The position numbers and the translations under genes are program-made. 64,000 bases of DNA from Streptomyces hyaluromycini (GTDB taxonomy: Bacteria; Actinomycetota; Actinomycetes; Streptomycetales; Streptomycetaceae). Below, piece after piece: positions 1 through 7,612 of the stretch (its first letter is position 1; the number at the start of each line of letters is the position of its first letter). The notes below the pieces were generated by a model that worked only from the letters and a program-made list of their open reading frames with translations, was not told the origin of the DNA and searched no databases. The stretch lies in NCBI RefSeq assembly GCF_002217755.1, contig NZ_BCFL01000039.1, positions 1 through 64,000 on the forward strand, written 5' to 3'.

Positions 1-6
1 CGGGTT

Positions 7-594
7 TCAGGCGCGCCCACGGGTCCAGTCCGGCCCGGTGCGCGCCCACTCCTGCTCCCACTCTGCGAGCCGGTGGCGCAGCGCCACCCGGCGCACCACG
101 CCATGGCCGACCAGCACCAAGGCCGCCGCGCCGCTCGCCCCGCACAACCCCACGGTGACCGTGTGCTGCCAGACCGCGACGGCGTCGGGCGGCGGGGCGA
201 CCCCATGCCCCTGCCGGTCGAACCACACGTCCACCACGTCACCGGTCCGGGTCCCCGCCGGCACCCGGGCCAGGACGGTCTTCGTCCCCTTGCCCGGGAC
301 CGTCCAGCGCACATTCGTCTCGTAGGCGTGCGCCCGGTCGCCGCCCTGCACCGAGGGCAGCTGATCCGGGGAGCCGCCGACGACCGCGGCCCGGACCATG
401 TGCCGCTCGGCCCGCTCCACCGCCGCCACCGACCGCGCCTGCTCGTAGGCCCACAGCCCCGTCAACGCCCCCGCCAGGGGCGCAGCCACGCCCAGCAGGA
501 CCGCGACGGCCAGCGCGATCCACGCCTCCACCACGTCGGACTTGCGCCGCAGCGGGTTCTGCCGCCAGCGCCAGCCACGCACCCGGGTACGCAT
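7..594 (-). CDS. Rv1733c-like two-helix membrane protein
   Basis: Predicted 195-residue membrane protein. An N-terminal stretch rich in Arg and Trp is followed by a first membrane segment (about residues 22-45, Ala/Val/Leu-rich). A soluble domain of about 80 residues and a second membrane segment (about 140-165) come next, ending in a charged tail. This layout, with the central VDVWFDRQG-type motif, matches the Rv1733c family; Rv1733c itself is a DosR-regulon antigen in M. tuberculosis, and its biochemical function is unknown. The ATG at 594 is chosen over an upstream GTG because GAGGAGG sits just before it. No dormancy-type box is visible upstream, unlike many genes further right. Family call is good; function unknown. 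Confidence 0.75.
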   Translation of the reverse strand: MRTRVRGWRWRQNPLRRKSDVVEAWIALAVAVLLGVAAPLAGALTGLWAYEQARSVAAVERAERHMVRAAVVGGSPDQLPSVQGGDRAHAYETNVRWTVPGKGTKTVLARVPAGTRTGDVVDVWFDRQGHGVAPPPDAVAVWQHTVTVGLCGASGAAALVLVGHGVVRRVALRHRLAEWEQEWARTGPDWTRGRA

Positions 595-786
595 GTCGAC
601 CTCCTCGCCGCCACAAGAGCCGGAGGGCCGGACAGCCGGTCCGCAGCTCCCAGCGTGCCCCCGCTCGCACGCGAGCGTCCACACGGGAGTGATACCCCGT
701 ACGGAGTACCCGGCCCACCGTCCTCGGGCACGGACGCGGTACCGGCTGAAGCGCGGGTTCCGCCGCGCGCCCCGGCCGGCCGCCGG

Positions 787-1371
787 TCAGGCACTGTGAC
801 CGTCGGGGGGAGCGGAGGGGGCAGGGGGAGCGGTGGGGTCTTCGAGGTACTGGGTGAGCAGGTCGCGGCAGACGGGGACGAGTGCCGCGTCGGACAGACC
901 GCGCTTGGGCACGATCACGGAGGCTCTGTCCGTGCGGTCCAGGAGGACGAACTGTCTGTCGGACTCCGTGAACGAACCGAAGTGCGACCAGGCGAAGGCA
1001 GTGGTCTGCCCCTCCACACGGATCGTCAGGGCTTCCGGTCCGATCTCCACCTCGCGCGCCAGCCGCGTTCTCGGTGAGCGCCGCCCGATCGCGCGTGCCC
1101 TGCGGCGGAGACTCCGGCGGGTAGTGACGGCGAACGCTCTGACGACATGGTGGACGAGGACCATGGCGAGGAGCAGGGCGGGAATCCACCACTGCCAGGC
1201 CGGTGCGGCGACGGCCAGCAACACCAGCAGGCCCCACAGGGTCACGAGAACGACGACCGCCTGGCCCAGTGCCCGCCTCCGCAGACGCCGCCGCACGGGA
1301 GCGTCGGTCATCAACTCAAGGAGGTCGTCGGCCTCCGGGACGTACCTCAGCGTCAGCGTCGGCTGCATCAT
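787..1371 (-). CDS. YcxB-like membrane protein
   Basis: Protein of about 194 residues. A short N-terminal cytoplasmic part is followed by two closely spaced membrane helices (about residues 35-80), then a C-terminal domain with the ALTIRVEGQTTAFAWSHFGSF pattern region and a hydrophobic strand ending in IVPKRGL. This is the arrangement of YcxB-type proteins, whose role is unknown. Two consecutive ATG codons (1371 and 1368) follow an AGGGGGG run; 1368 gives slightly better ribosome spacing and the difference is one residue. The C-terminus is Pro/Ala-rich. It stands alone, transcribed towards the Rv1733c-like gene. Confidence 0.65.
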   Translation of the reverse strand: MMQPTLTLRYVPEADDLLELMTDAPVRRRLRRRALGQAVVVLVTLWGLLVLLAVAAPAWQWWIPALLLAMVLVHHVVRAFAVTTRRSLRRRARAIGRRSPRTRLAREVEIGPEALTIRVEGQTTAFAWSHFGSFTESDRQFVLLDRTDRASVIVPKRGLSDAALVPVCRDLLTQYLEDPTAPPAPSAPPDGHSA

Positions 1372-1623
1372 CCCCCCTGCCCTCGACGAGCGAGCCCGCG
1401 CATCGTAGTCGTGGGTGCCGGAGAAGGGGAGTGCCGTGCGGCGGGGGCCGGGAACGACCACCCGGAGGTGCCGGCGGGGCGGTGAAGGGACCAGGTCAGG
1501 CCCCAGATCATTGCGGTCGTATGAACGATCCGCGGGTGCGGGAATAGCTGCCGGGTGCTCGTCCTTGGCGCTGAGTGCCGCTGCCGGGACACCGGTGAAA
1601 GCACCAGAGAGCGAGGAAACACG

Positions 1624-1794
1624 ATGCCCAAGGCGTACGTCCGCACGGCGGGGGTCGACCCCGTGGACCGGAACCTGCGGAACGGCTTCTGCCGCCCCGG
1701 CGAGGGAGGGACGCGCTTCCCGGGCGTCCTCGGCAGCGAGGCCGCCGGTGTGGTCGAGGCGCTCGGCGAGATCGTGATCGAGGTCGCCGGATGA
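1624..1794 (+). pseudogene. Internally deleted quinone oxidoreductase remnant
   Basis: A 56-codon frame whose first 48 codons read like the N-terminus of a zinc-independent MDR quinone reductase (AGVDPVDRNLRNG, then FPGVLGSEAAGVVEALG). It then jumps to GEIVIEVAG, which resembles the extreme C-terminus of the same family (GKIVIEV-type). The full family is about 310-330 residues, so the middle of the gene appears to be deleted in frame. A possible ribosome site (GAGCGAGGAAAC) precedes ATG 1624. Its stop codon overlaps the ATG of the acetyltransferase (ATGA at 1791), so it may now act as a coupled leader. The family match is inferred by eye. Confidence 0.6.
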
Positions 1795-2540
1795 GCGTCC
1801 CGAACTCCCGCGAGAGCGCCCCGCACATCCTGGACAACCCCGCCCGCGCCTCGCTCACCGGCCCGCACGCCCTCTTCGCCGAGCGGCGCGGCCGGATCCT
1901 GCGCTATCCCGTCGGCGTCTCCCCATGGCTGGCGCTGCCCGACGCGCCCGACGCGGACGACTGGGCGGATCTCGCCGCGCTGGCCGGCCCCGGCGCGGAG
2001 GTCCCGCTGCCCGGGTACCGCGGTGAGCTCCCGGACGGCTGGGAGCTCACCATGAACATCGCGGGCGTACAGCTGGTGGACGAGGGCATGGAAGCGGTCC
2101 CGGAGCCGGCCGCGGTCCGGCTGGGACCGGCCGACGTACCGGAGATCCTCGACCTGGTCGAACGCACCCGCCCCGGCCCGTTCCTGCCCCGCACCATCGA
2201 ACTCGGCACCTACCTGGGCATCCGCCGGGACGGCAAGCTGATCGCGATGGCGGGGGAGCGGCTGCACCCGCCGGGCTGGACCGAGATCAGCGCGGTCTGC
2301 ACCGACCCGGCGTACCGCGGCGAGGGCCTCGCGACCCGGCTCATCCGCGCGGTCGCGCACGGCATCCGGGAACGCGGCGAGACCCCGTTCCTGCACACCG
2401 GCGCCGAGAACACCACCGCGATCCGGCTCTACGAGTCGCTCGGCTTCCGCCTGCGCCGCCGTACCGCCTTCATCGCGGCCAGGGTGCCGGAGCCGCTCGG
2501 TCAGTCGCCGGCCGAGCCCGCCGAGGTCCCGGCGTTGTAG
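1791..2540 (+). CDS. GNAT family N-acetyltransferase
   Basis: A 249-residue acetyltransferase of the GNAT fold. The C-terminal half carries the core motifs: a beta-strand ISAVCTDPAYRGEGLATRLI (acetyl-CoA pyrophosphate loop of the R/Q-x-x-G-x-G/A type; here RGEGLA) and the later HTGAENTTAIRLYESLGF motif typical of the FR47-like group. The N-terminal 100 residues are less conserved and may bind the acceptor, which cannot be predicted. The ATG overlaps the stop of the upstream remnant by 4 nt, implying coupled translation. The last 40 bp overlap the 3' end of the convergent MarR gene. Confidence 0.85.
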   Translation: MSVPNSRESAPHILDNPARASLTGPHALFAERRGRILRYPVGVSPWLALPDAPDADDWADLAALAGPGAEVPLPGYRGELPDGWELTMNIAGVQLVDEGMEAVPEPAAVRLGPADVPEILDLVERTRPGPFLPRTIELGTYLGIRRDGKLIAMAGERLHPPGWTEISAVCTDPAYRGEGLATRLIRAVAHGIRERGETPFLHTGAENTTAIRLYESLGFRLRRRTAFIAARVPEPLGQSPAEPAEVPAL

Positions 2541-2944
2541 CGCTCCAGGTATCCGGCGAACCTGACCAGATCCGCCTCCGGCCAGTCCGCCAGCCGCTCC
2601 CGGAAGGCGGCCCGGCGGCTCTCCGTGACCTGGGCCAGGATCTCCTGCCCGGCCCCCGTCAGATGCAGCACCTGGACCCGGTGGTCCTCCGGGTCCAGAC
2701 GCCGCTCGATCAGCCCCGCCCGCTCCAGCGCCGCCACCTGCCGGCTGACCGTCGACTTGTCCAGCGCGTAGTGCGCGGCCAGATCGGTGGCCCGGCAGCC
2801 GCCGCTCTCCTCCAGATGCCCGAGCAGCGTGTACGACACCAGCGACAGCTCGGGGTGCATGCGCCCGGCCGACGCCCGGGCCCGGCGCGCGAAGATCGTC
2901 ATCTCGCGCTGGATGGTCTCGACTGCCGTCTCCGCCGTTGTCAC
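2501..2944 (-). CDS. MarR family transcriptional regulator
   Basis: A 147-residue winged-helix regulator. The DNA-binding region reads ATDLAAHYALDKSTVSRQVAALERAGLIERR (about residues 52-82), then the wing DPEDHRVQVLHLT, as in MarR proteins. GTG 2944 is preferred because AAGGTG lies just upstream and longer versions of the frame would run across the divergent operator. It is divergent from the permease at 3087, and a near-perfect operator lies between them (3012-3046). It probably represses both itself and the transporter, relieved by an unknown small ligand. The 3' end overlaps the acetyltransferase tail by 40 bp. Confidence 0.85.
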   Translation of the reverse strand: MTTAETAVETIQREMTIFARRARASAGRMHPELSLVSYTLLGHLEESGGCRATDLAAHYALDKSTVSRQVAALERAGLIERRLDPEDHRVQVLHLTGAGQEILAQVTESRRAAFRERLADWPEADLVRFAGYLERYNAGTSAGSAGD

Positions 2945-3011
2945 GGGAACACCTTCGACGGCCGCGCCTTCCACAGCAACGCCCACACGGGAATACCTCC
3001 TCCGACGGTCT

Positions 3012-3046
3012 AGTTGTATAGTACAACTTGCCAGTGAGTTGTATAA
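3012..3046. promoter_or_regulatory. MarR operator in the divergent promoter
   Basis: AGTTGTA-TAG-TACAACT (3012-3028) is a perfect 7-3-7 inverted repeat, and a third AGTTGTATA half-site follows at 3037-3045. It is strikingly AT-rich for this genome and sits between the MarR gene and the permease. It also contains plausible -10 elements for both strands (TATAGT forward, TATACA reverse). By analogy with MarR/MexR operators this is the likely binding site for the 2944 gene product. Confidence 0.8.
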
Positions 3047-3086
3047 GCCAACCAGTTTGGCCGGAAGGATCTGGAGGTCGTACGCG

Positions 3087-4187
3087 ATGAGGTCACCGGC
3101 TCTGCGCCATGTGCTCACGCACCTGATCACCCCGCTGCTGATGTGCCTGGGCATGGGGCTCGCATATATGGGCGCCTTCGTCCACCCGGAGCCCCACCAC
3201 ATGCCGGTGGCCGTGGTCGGGGCCGGACCGGAAGCGAAGGTGTTGGCGCAGACCATCAAGGACACCGCCGGCGACAAGCTCGACGTCCGTACCGTCCCCA
3301 CCCGCGCCGCGGCCGTCGACCTGCTCAAGTCCCGTACCGTGACCGGCGCCTATGTGCCGAGCGCAAAGGCTCCGGAGCTGATCGTCGCCAGCGCCGCCTC
3401 CGACATGGGCGCCACGGCCGTCGAGAAGGTCTTCACCCCGCTCGCCGACAAGCAGGGCGTCCCCCTCAAGGTCACCGACGTGGCCGAGCCGGTCGCCGAC
3501 GACCCCACCGGACAGGGCCTCTTCTTCCTGCTGATCGCCGTGAGCATCGGCTCCTACGCCTCGGTCGCCGCCCTCGGTGCGGCCGGCGCGGCGCTCCCGA
3601 TGCGGATACGCGCCCTGTTGGCGCTCGGTGTCTCCGCCGTCGTCAGCGGCATCGGCGCCCTGCTCGCCGGACCGGTGTTCCACCTCGCCCACCACGACCT
3701 GGCCGGGGTCTGGGGCATGGCCTGGCTCTACTCCGCCGGCATCCTCCTCATCGGCGTCGGCCTGCACACCTTCCTCAAGCGGTGGACCACGCTGACCATG
3801 ATGGTGCTGTTCGTGATGCTCAACTTCACCAGCTCCGGCGGGTTGTTCCGCCCCGAGCTGCAGAACGGCTTCTTCGGCACCCTGCACGCCTTCTGGAACG
3901 GCGCCGGCTTCGTCGAGGGCGTCCGCAGCCTGCTGTACTTCGGCAGCGACGGCCTGAGCCGCAACGTGTGGACCCTCGCGGTCTGGCTGCTGGCCGGCCT
4001 CGCGGTCACCGCGATCGCCGCGGCCCACGAGCGGACCAAGGCGGCCCCGGCCGCCTCCGTGGCCGTACCCGACTCGCCTGCCGAACTGGCCGAACTGGCC
4101 GAACTGGCCGAACTGGCAGAGGAGGCCGAGCTGGCAGAGGAGGCTGAGGAGGCCGAGGAGGAGACCGCAGAAGCGGTCGGCGTCTGA
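3087..4187 (+). CDS. ABC-2/YhgE-Pip-like membrane protein (DUF3533-type)
   Basis: A 366-residue membrane protein. An N-terminal helix (about residues 8-30) is followed by an extracytoplasmic domain of about 110 residues ([20 protein letters not shown]...), then five or so membrane helices between residues 145 and 325. The extracytoplasmic domain placed after helix 1 and the C-terminal helix cluster are the layout of SNG1/DUF3533 and YhgE/Pip permease-like proteins. These are often drug- or envelope-related and controlled by MarR or TetR regulators. The C-terminus is a very acidic tail made of AEL/EAE repeats. GGAGG at 3073 supports ATG 3087. The substrate is unknown; no ATPase partner is adjacent. 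Confidence 0.75.
   Translation: MRSPALRHVLTHLITPLLMCLGMGLAYMGAFVHPEPHHMPVAVVGAGPEAKVLAQTIKDTAGDKLDVRTVPTRAAAVDLLKSRTVTGAYVPSAKAPELIVASAASDMGATAVEKVFTPLADKQGVPLKVTDVAEPVADDPTGQGLFFLLIAVSIGSYASVAALGAAGAALPMRIRALLALGVSAVVSGIGALLAGPVFHLAHHDLAGVWGMAWLYSAGILLIGVGLHTFLKRWTTLTMMVLFVMLNFTSSGGLFRPELQNGFFGTLHAFWNGAGFVEGVRSLLYFGSDGLSRNVWTLAVWLLAGLAVTAIAAAHERTKAAPAASVAVPDSPAELAELAELAELAEEAELAEEAEEAEEETAEAVGV
4080..4115 (+). repeat. Tandem 9-bp coding repeat
   Basis: Four exact copies of GCCGAACTG encode Ala-Glu-Leu repeats in the permease C-terminal tail, followed by imperfect GAG/GCC-rich copies. Replication slippage probably varies the tail length between strains. Confidence 0.85.
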
Positions 4188-4207
4188 CCGCCCCGCCGTC
4201 CCACCAC

Positions 4208-4308
4208 CCGTTCGCCCGTTCGCCCGCCCGTTCGCCCGCCCGCCCGCCCGCCCGCCCGACCGACCGTCCGACCGTCCGTCGGGCGGTCGGGCGGTCGGGC
4301 GGTCGGGC
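4208..4308. repeat. CCCG-rich low-complexity inverted repeat
   Basis: The intergenic stretch after the permease is built almost entirely of CCCG, TTCG and CCGTCCGA units, followed by three or four GGGCGGTC units that are complementary to the preceding part. It could fold as a long imperfect hairpin and serve as a terminator. No gene is visible here. Confidence 0.6.
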
Positions 4309-4375
4309 CGTGCGTGTGTCCGCACGGCCGGTAAACCATCTGACCAGCCCCCGGCGTCCGGATAGGCTCCCGTTG

Positions 4376-5167
4376 ATGACCTCACTCTCCGACTCCGATA
4401 CCGCCACCACCGCCGTCGTCTCCGCGCTGCGCGCCGCCGGTTGCGTCTTCGCCGAGGACGAGGCGGAGCTGATCCTCGGCACCGCCCGCACCCCGGACGA
4501 ACTGGCCGCCATGGTGGACCGGCGAGCCGCCGGACAGCCCCTCGAACACGTCCTCGGCTGGGCGGAGTTCCATGGGCTGCGGATCCTGGTGGAACCCGGC
4601 GTGTTCGTGCCCCGCCGCCGCACCGAGTTCCTGGTCGACCAGGCCCTGGCCCAGGCCCCCGGCGCGTCCGTCGTCGTGGACCTTTGCTGCGGCTCCGGCG
4701 CGGTCGGCGCCGCCCTCGCCGCCGCCCTCGGGAACGTCGAACTGCACGCCGCCGACATCGACCCGGCCGCCGTCGGCTGCGCCCGCCGCAACATCGCCCC
4801 CTACGGCGGCCACGCCCACGTCGGCGACCTTTTCGACGCCCTGCCCGCCGCCTTGCGCGGCCGGACCGGCATCCTCGCGGCCAACGTGCCCTACGTCCCC
4901 AGCGACGAGGTGGGGCTGCTGCCCGCCGAGGCCCGCGAGCACGAGCCGCTGGTCGCCCTCGACGGCGGTGGCGACGGTCTCGACGTGCTGCGCAGAGTTG
5001 CCGCGGGGGCGTGCGACTGGCTCGCACCCGGCGGCTGCGTCCTGGTCGAGACGAGCGAGCGCCAGGCCGAGGACTCCGTGGAGACCTTCCGCCGCGCCGG
5101 CCTGACCACCCGGCTCGCCGCCTCGGAGGAGCTGTACGCGAACGTCGTGGTCGGCGTACGCGACTAG
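4376..5167 (+). CDS. PrmC/HemK-like N5-glutamine methyltransferase
   Basis: A 263-residue class I SAM-dependent methyltransferase. It has an N-terminal helical domain (about residues 1-75), a recognition strand FVPRRRTEFLVDQAL, motif I VVDLCCGSGAVGAALA, an acidic motif II AADIDPAAV, and the substrate loop NVPYVPS. The last is the NPPY motif of N5-glutamine methyltransferases with Pro replaced by Val. This variant is usual in the PrmC-related actinobacterial paralogue rather than in PrmC itself. The target is therefore unproven: a release-factor-like glutamine or another protein. ATG 4376 is the first start after the low-complexity region. It converges with the 5331 gene. Confidence 0.8.
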   Translation: MTSLSDSDTATTAVVSALRAAGCVFAEDEAELILGTARTPDELAAMVDRRAAGQPLEHVLGWAEFHGLRILVEPGVFVPRRRTEFLVDQALAQAPGASVVVDLCCGSGAVGAALAAALGNVELHAADIDPAAVGCARRNIAPYGGHAHVGDLFDALPAALRGRTGILAANVPYVPSDEVGLLPAEAREHEPLVALDGGGDGLDVLRRVAAGACDWLAPGGCVLVETSERQAEDSVETFRRAGLTTRLAASEELYANVVVGVRD

Positions 5168-5330
5168 GCCCTCTCCGGAGTCGTGATCACGGGGCGGAGG
5201 CTGGGCACGGAGATGCCCGTGCCGCGCGGCCGAAGCCCGGCCGCGGAGTTGTCGTACGTCCTGTCGTAGCGGGTCGCCGGCCTTCGCCGGCCTTCGCCGG
5301 GCTTGGTTCCGGGCCGGAGTGCTCGGCGGA

Positions 5331-6011
5331 TCAGTCCTCGGACAGGAGCCAGCCGATGCGCAGTTCTTCCGCACCGGGGCGGAAGGTCCGCATGAGCTCG
5401 GCTCGCTCGGGGTCGTCTTCGGGGAGGTTCTCGGCCAGGAGGGCCTGTGCGGCGACTGTCTGGGGCCGGGCGCCGAGCGCGGCGCGCAGGTGAAGTGAGC
5501 GGCGCAGCATCGCGAGCCGCTCGGCGGGTTCCTTGTGCGGTGCGAGGTGCCGGATGATGTAGGACTCGAAGTAGCCGTCGCCGGACTCCGTCGCGATCCG
5601 GAGAGCTGTCTCGTAGCGCGGGAGGGCGCCGGCCGCGTCCTCGTCGATGTTGTCCAGCAGGACGGCCCAGTGGTACTCGGCCCAACCGCGCAGCTTCTCG
5701 TCGCCGTGCTCGACCGCCGCGCGGTAGCCGGCCTCGGCCACGGTGCGGTCGTCGGCGCGGGGGACGCGCTGGAACAGCAGGCGGCTGTAGGCCAGTCGAG
5801 CCGTGAGCAGATGCGCGGTCGGCGATGCGGGATCGAGCGCCGCGACCGCTTTCTCGGCCTCCTCGTGACCTTCGATCCGGAAGAACCAGCGGTCGACGGC
5901 GATCTCCGCACGAAGCTCGGGCTCGGCGTCCGGGCCCAGGACGGCCAGCGCGGCGTCCCACTCCCCGAGCAGCAGCAGGCGGCGTGCCATGTAGGTGTCA
6001 TCAGGTAACAT
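5331..6011 (-). CDS. TPR-like helical protein
   Basis: A 226-residue protein made of paired amphipathic helices with alanine and leucine at regular spacing (for example MARRLLLLGEWDAALAVLG and KLRGWAEYHWAVLLDN). This is the look of tetratricopeptide repeats, though no single repeat matches the consensus well. No signal peptide or membrane segment is visible. Start 6011 is the longest; ATG 5990 is a possible alternative. It is divergent from the CGNR regulator and shares a repeat-rich promoter with it (5989-6043). Function unknown; protein-protein scaffolding is the natural guess. Confidence 0.6.
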   Translation of the reverse strand: MLPDDTYMARRLLLLGEWDAALAVLGPDAEPELRAEIAVDRWFFRIEGHEEAEKAVAALDPASPTAHLLTARLAYSRLLFQRVPRADDRTVAEAGYRAAVEHGDEKLRGWAEYHWAVLLDNIDEDAAGALPRYETALRIATESGDGYFESYIIRHLAPHKEPAERLAMLRRSLHLRAALGARPQTVAAQALLAENLPEDDPERAELMRTFRPGAEELRIGWLLSED

Positions 6012-6043
6012 GGCACCTACATTAGGAAGCTGCGATGTAGGTG
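5989..6043. promoter_or_regulatory. Three ATGTAGGTG half-sites between divergent genes
   Basis: ATGTAGGTG occurs at 5989-5997 and 6035-6043, and its inverse CACCTACAT at 6014-6022. They are spaced about 20-25 bp apart over the start of the TPR-like gene and just before the CGNR gene. This looks like a multi-site operator, most simply for the CGNR zinc-finger protein at 6049. No experimental precedent is known to me. Confidence 0.55.
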
Positions 6044-6048
6044 GTCAA

Positions 6049-6567
6049 GTGCAATACGGTGACTACATTGGTAACGTGACGCGGTTGGCCGTCGAACTGG
6101 CCAACACCGGGACCCTCGACCAGCACGGCGAACTGGTCGCCGCGTTCTTCGCGGAACACGAGATCGCTCCGCCACCGGGCGGTGACTACGGCGAGCTGCC
6201 GGACCTCGTGCGTACGGCCCTGGCGCAGTCGGTCGACGGTGCCGCCCCCGAAGCCGTGCACCGCCTGCTGCGCGACTATCCGCCGGAAATGCACCTGTCC
6301 GACCATGACGGCCTCGGCGGCTGGCACATCCACTTCAGCCGCAACGGCACCCCGGCCGAGCGCTGGGCCGGCCAGCTGATCGCTGCCGAGCTCGCCCGGG
6401 TCGTGGCCGGGGATCCGGCGGTGACGCTGGGGCGGTGCGCCGCGGCCGGGTGCGGGAACTACTTCGTTGACCAGTCGCGGAACCGGACACGCCGGTTCTG
6501 CTCCAACGCGTGCGCGAGCCGGACGACGGTCGCGGCTCATCGGGCCCGGACGGCGAAGAACTCCTAG
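6049..6567 (+). CDS. CGNR zinc-finger regulator (ABATE domain)
   Basis: A 172-residue protein. The N-terminal 115 residues resemble the ABATE ligand-binding-like domain (VTRLAVELANT near the start). The C-terminal 45 residues are a CGNR zinc finger: C-AAAGCGNYFVDQSRNRTRRF-CSNAC, with four cysteines and the name-giving CGNR variant CGNYFVDQSRN. CGNR proteins are presumed DNA-binding regulators, and many act as activators near metabolic genes. GTG 6049 is chosen because AGGTGG lies just upstream; a longer frame would begin inside the divergent gene. Autoregulation through the ATGTAGGTG repeats is likely. Confidence 0.8.
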   Translation: MQYGDYIGNVTRLAVELANTGTLDQHGELVAAFFAEHEIAPPPGGDYGELPDLVRTALAQSVDGAAPEAVHRLLRDYPPEMHLSDHDGLGGWHIHFSRNGTPAERWAGQLIAAELARVVAGDPAVTLGRCAAAGCGNYFVDQSRNRTRRFCSNACASRTTVAAHRARTAKNS

Positions 6568-6727
6568 CGGGTCAGTTGTGGAGCAGGCGCCGGCAGACGA
6601 TCGCCCGGCCCGCTTCGGTCTTCGGTCTCCGGTCCGGCGAAAGCGGTTCCCGTCGTGCCCGCTGTGTGTCGGCCGACCGCGCCACCGCGCCACCGGGCCG
6701 ACGGCCCGGTGGTCGGCTGGAAACGGC

Positions 6728-7477
6728 CTAGGTGGTGGCCCCGCTCCCCGAAGGGCTCGGTGACGGTGAGCGGTCGCCGGGGCGCTGCCACGGGCCGCCG
6801 CGGTCGTGCATGCCGCTGCGTCCCATGCCCGTGAAGTCGCCCGAGAGGGCGCCGGACGCGGTCAGCTTGCCGTCGCCGCCGCGGGTGCCGATCAGGAAGG
6901 CCGTCGCGTCCTTCTTCAGCGCGTCGGAGTCGCCCCGTACCTTGACGTCCGAGCCCACGGTCCACGTCCACGACGTGCCGTCGTCGCTCTTCACCGTGAC
7001 CTGGTCGCCGTCCACCTTCTGGACGGTGCCCCGCTGCCAGACCCGTACCACGTACTTGCCGGTGTCCGGGTCCTTGACGGTCGCCTCGCCGTGCACGCCC
7101 ATGCCGCCCATGCCGAACCAGCCGGGCCCGGGGCCCCGCCCGTCCGGCGAGGAGGGCGCCGAGGGTGCGCCGGAGGCGGCCGGGGGCGTGGTGGAGCCGC
7201 TGTCGCCCGAGCCGGCGGCGAAGGCCACCGTGCCGCCCAGGGCGAGCGCCCCGGCGACGAAGGCCACGGTCACCGCGCGCACGCGGATCGACTGACGGCG
7301 CCACAGGTCGCGCAGCGGCGCGCCCGGCTCACGGTCCGGTCCCGGCCCGGCAAGGACCTCCGACGGGGCTTCCCACTCCGGGGCGGCGGCCTGCGGGGGA
7401 CGGTCGGGCATCGGGGGGATCGACGGTTCGGTTCCGTCGACGTCACGGCGGTCTTCCTGCTCCGGTTCGTGCGTCAC
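6728..7477 (-). CDS. Membrane-anchored extracytoplasmic protein
   Basis: A 249-residue protein. Its acidic, Pro-rich cytoplasmic part (about residues 1-62) precedes one membrane helix (VRAVTVAFVAGALALGGTVAFAA). A Ser/Gly/Pro linker follows, then a small beta-rich domain (about 125-215) with repeated VKDPDTGKYVVRVWQRGTVQK- and DQVTVKSDDGTSWTWTV-like strands, and a Pro/Ser tail. The strand pattern resembles DUF5666-type OB-like domains. GTG 7477 has GGGAGCGAG upstream. Function unknown. Confidence 0.6.
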   Translation of the reverse strand: MTHEPEQEDRRDVDGTEPSIPPMPDRPPQAAAPEWEAPSEVLAGPGPDREPGAPLRDLWRRQSIRVRAVTVAFVAGALALGGTVAFAAGSGDSGSTTPPAASGAPSAPSSPDGRGPGPGWFGMGGMGVHGEATVKDPDTGKYVVRVWQRGTVQKVDGDQVTVKSDDGTSWTWTVGSDVKVRGDSDALKKDATAFLIGTRGGDGKLTASGALSGDFTGMGRSGMHDRGGPWQRPGDRSPSPSPSGSGATT

Positions 7478-7612
7478 GGCTCGCTCCCATCGGCGAACGG
7501 CACGCGGCATCGCGCGATGCATGCCTCTCTGTGAATTGTGGGCGTTCGCCGATAAGAACCTGGTAATCAGTCCCTGTGAATTCGATGAATCCGGGACCTT
7601 TGGTCCTTTCCG

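Noticed and set aside
660-715. GGGAGTGATACCCC near the Rv1733c-like gene as a dormancy box
   Set aside because: Only the outer G and C runs match; the centre differs from every box further right, so it was not counted.
4208-4308. Possible CRISPR-like or satellite array
   Set aside because: The units are 4-8 bp simple repeats without spacers; it is low-complexity DNA, possibly a terminator.
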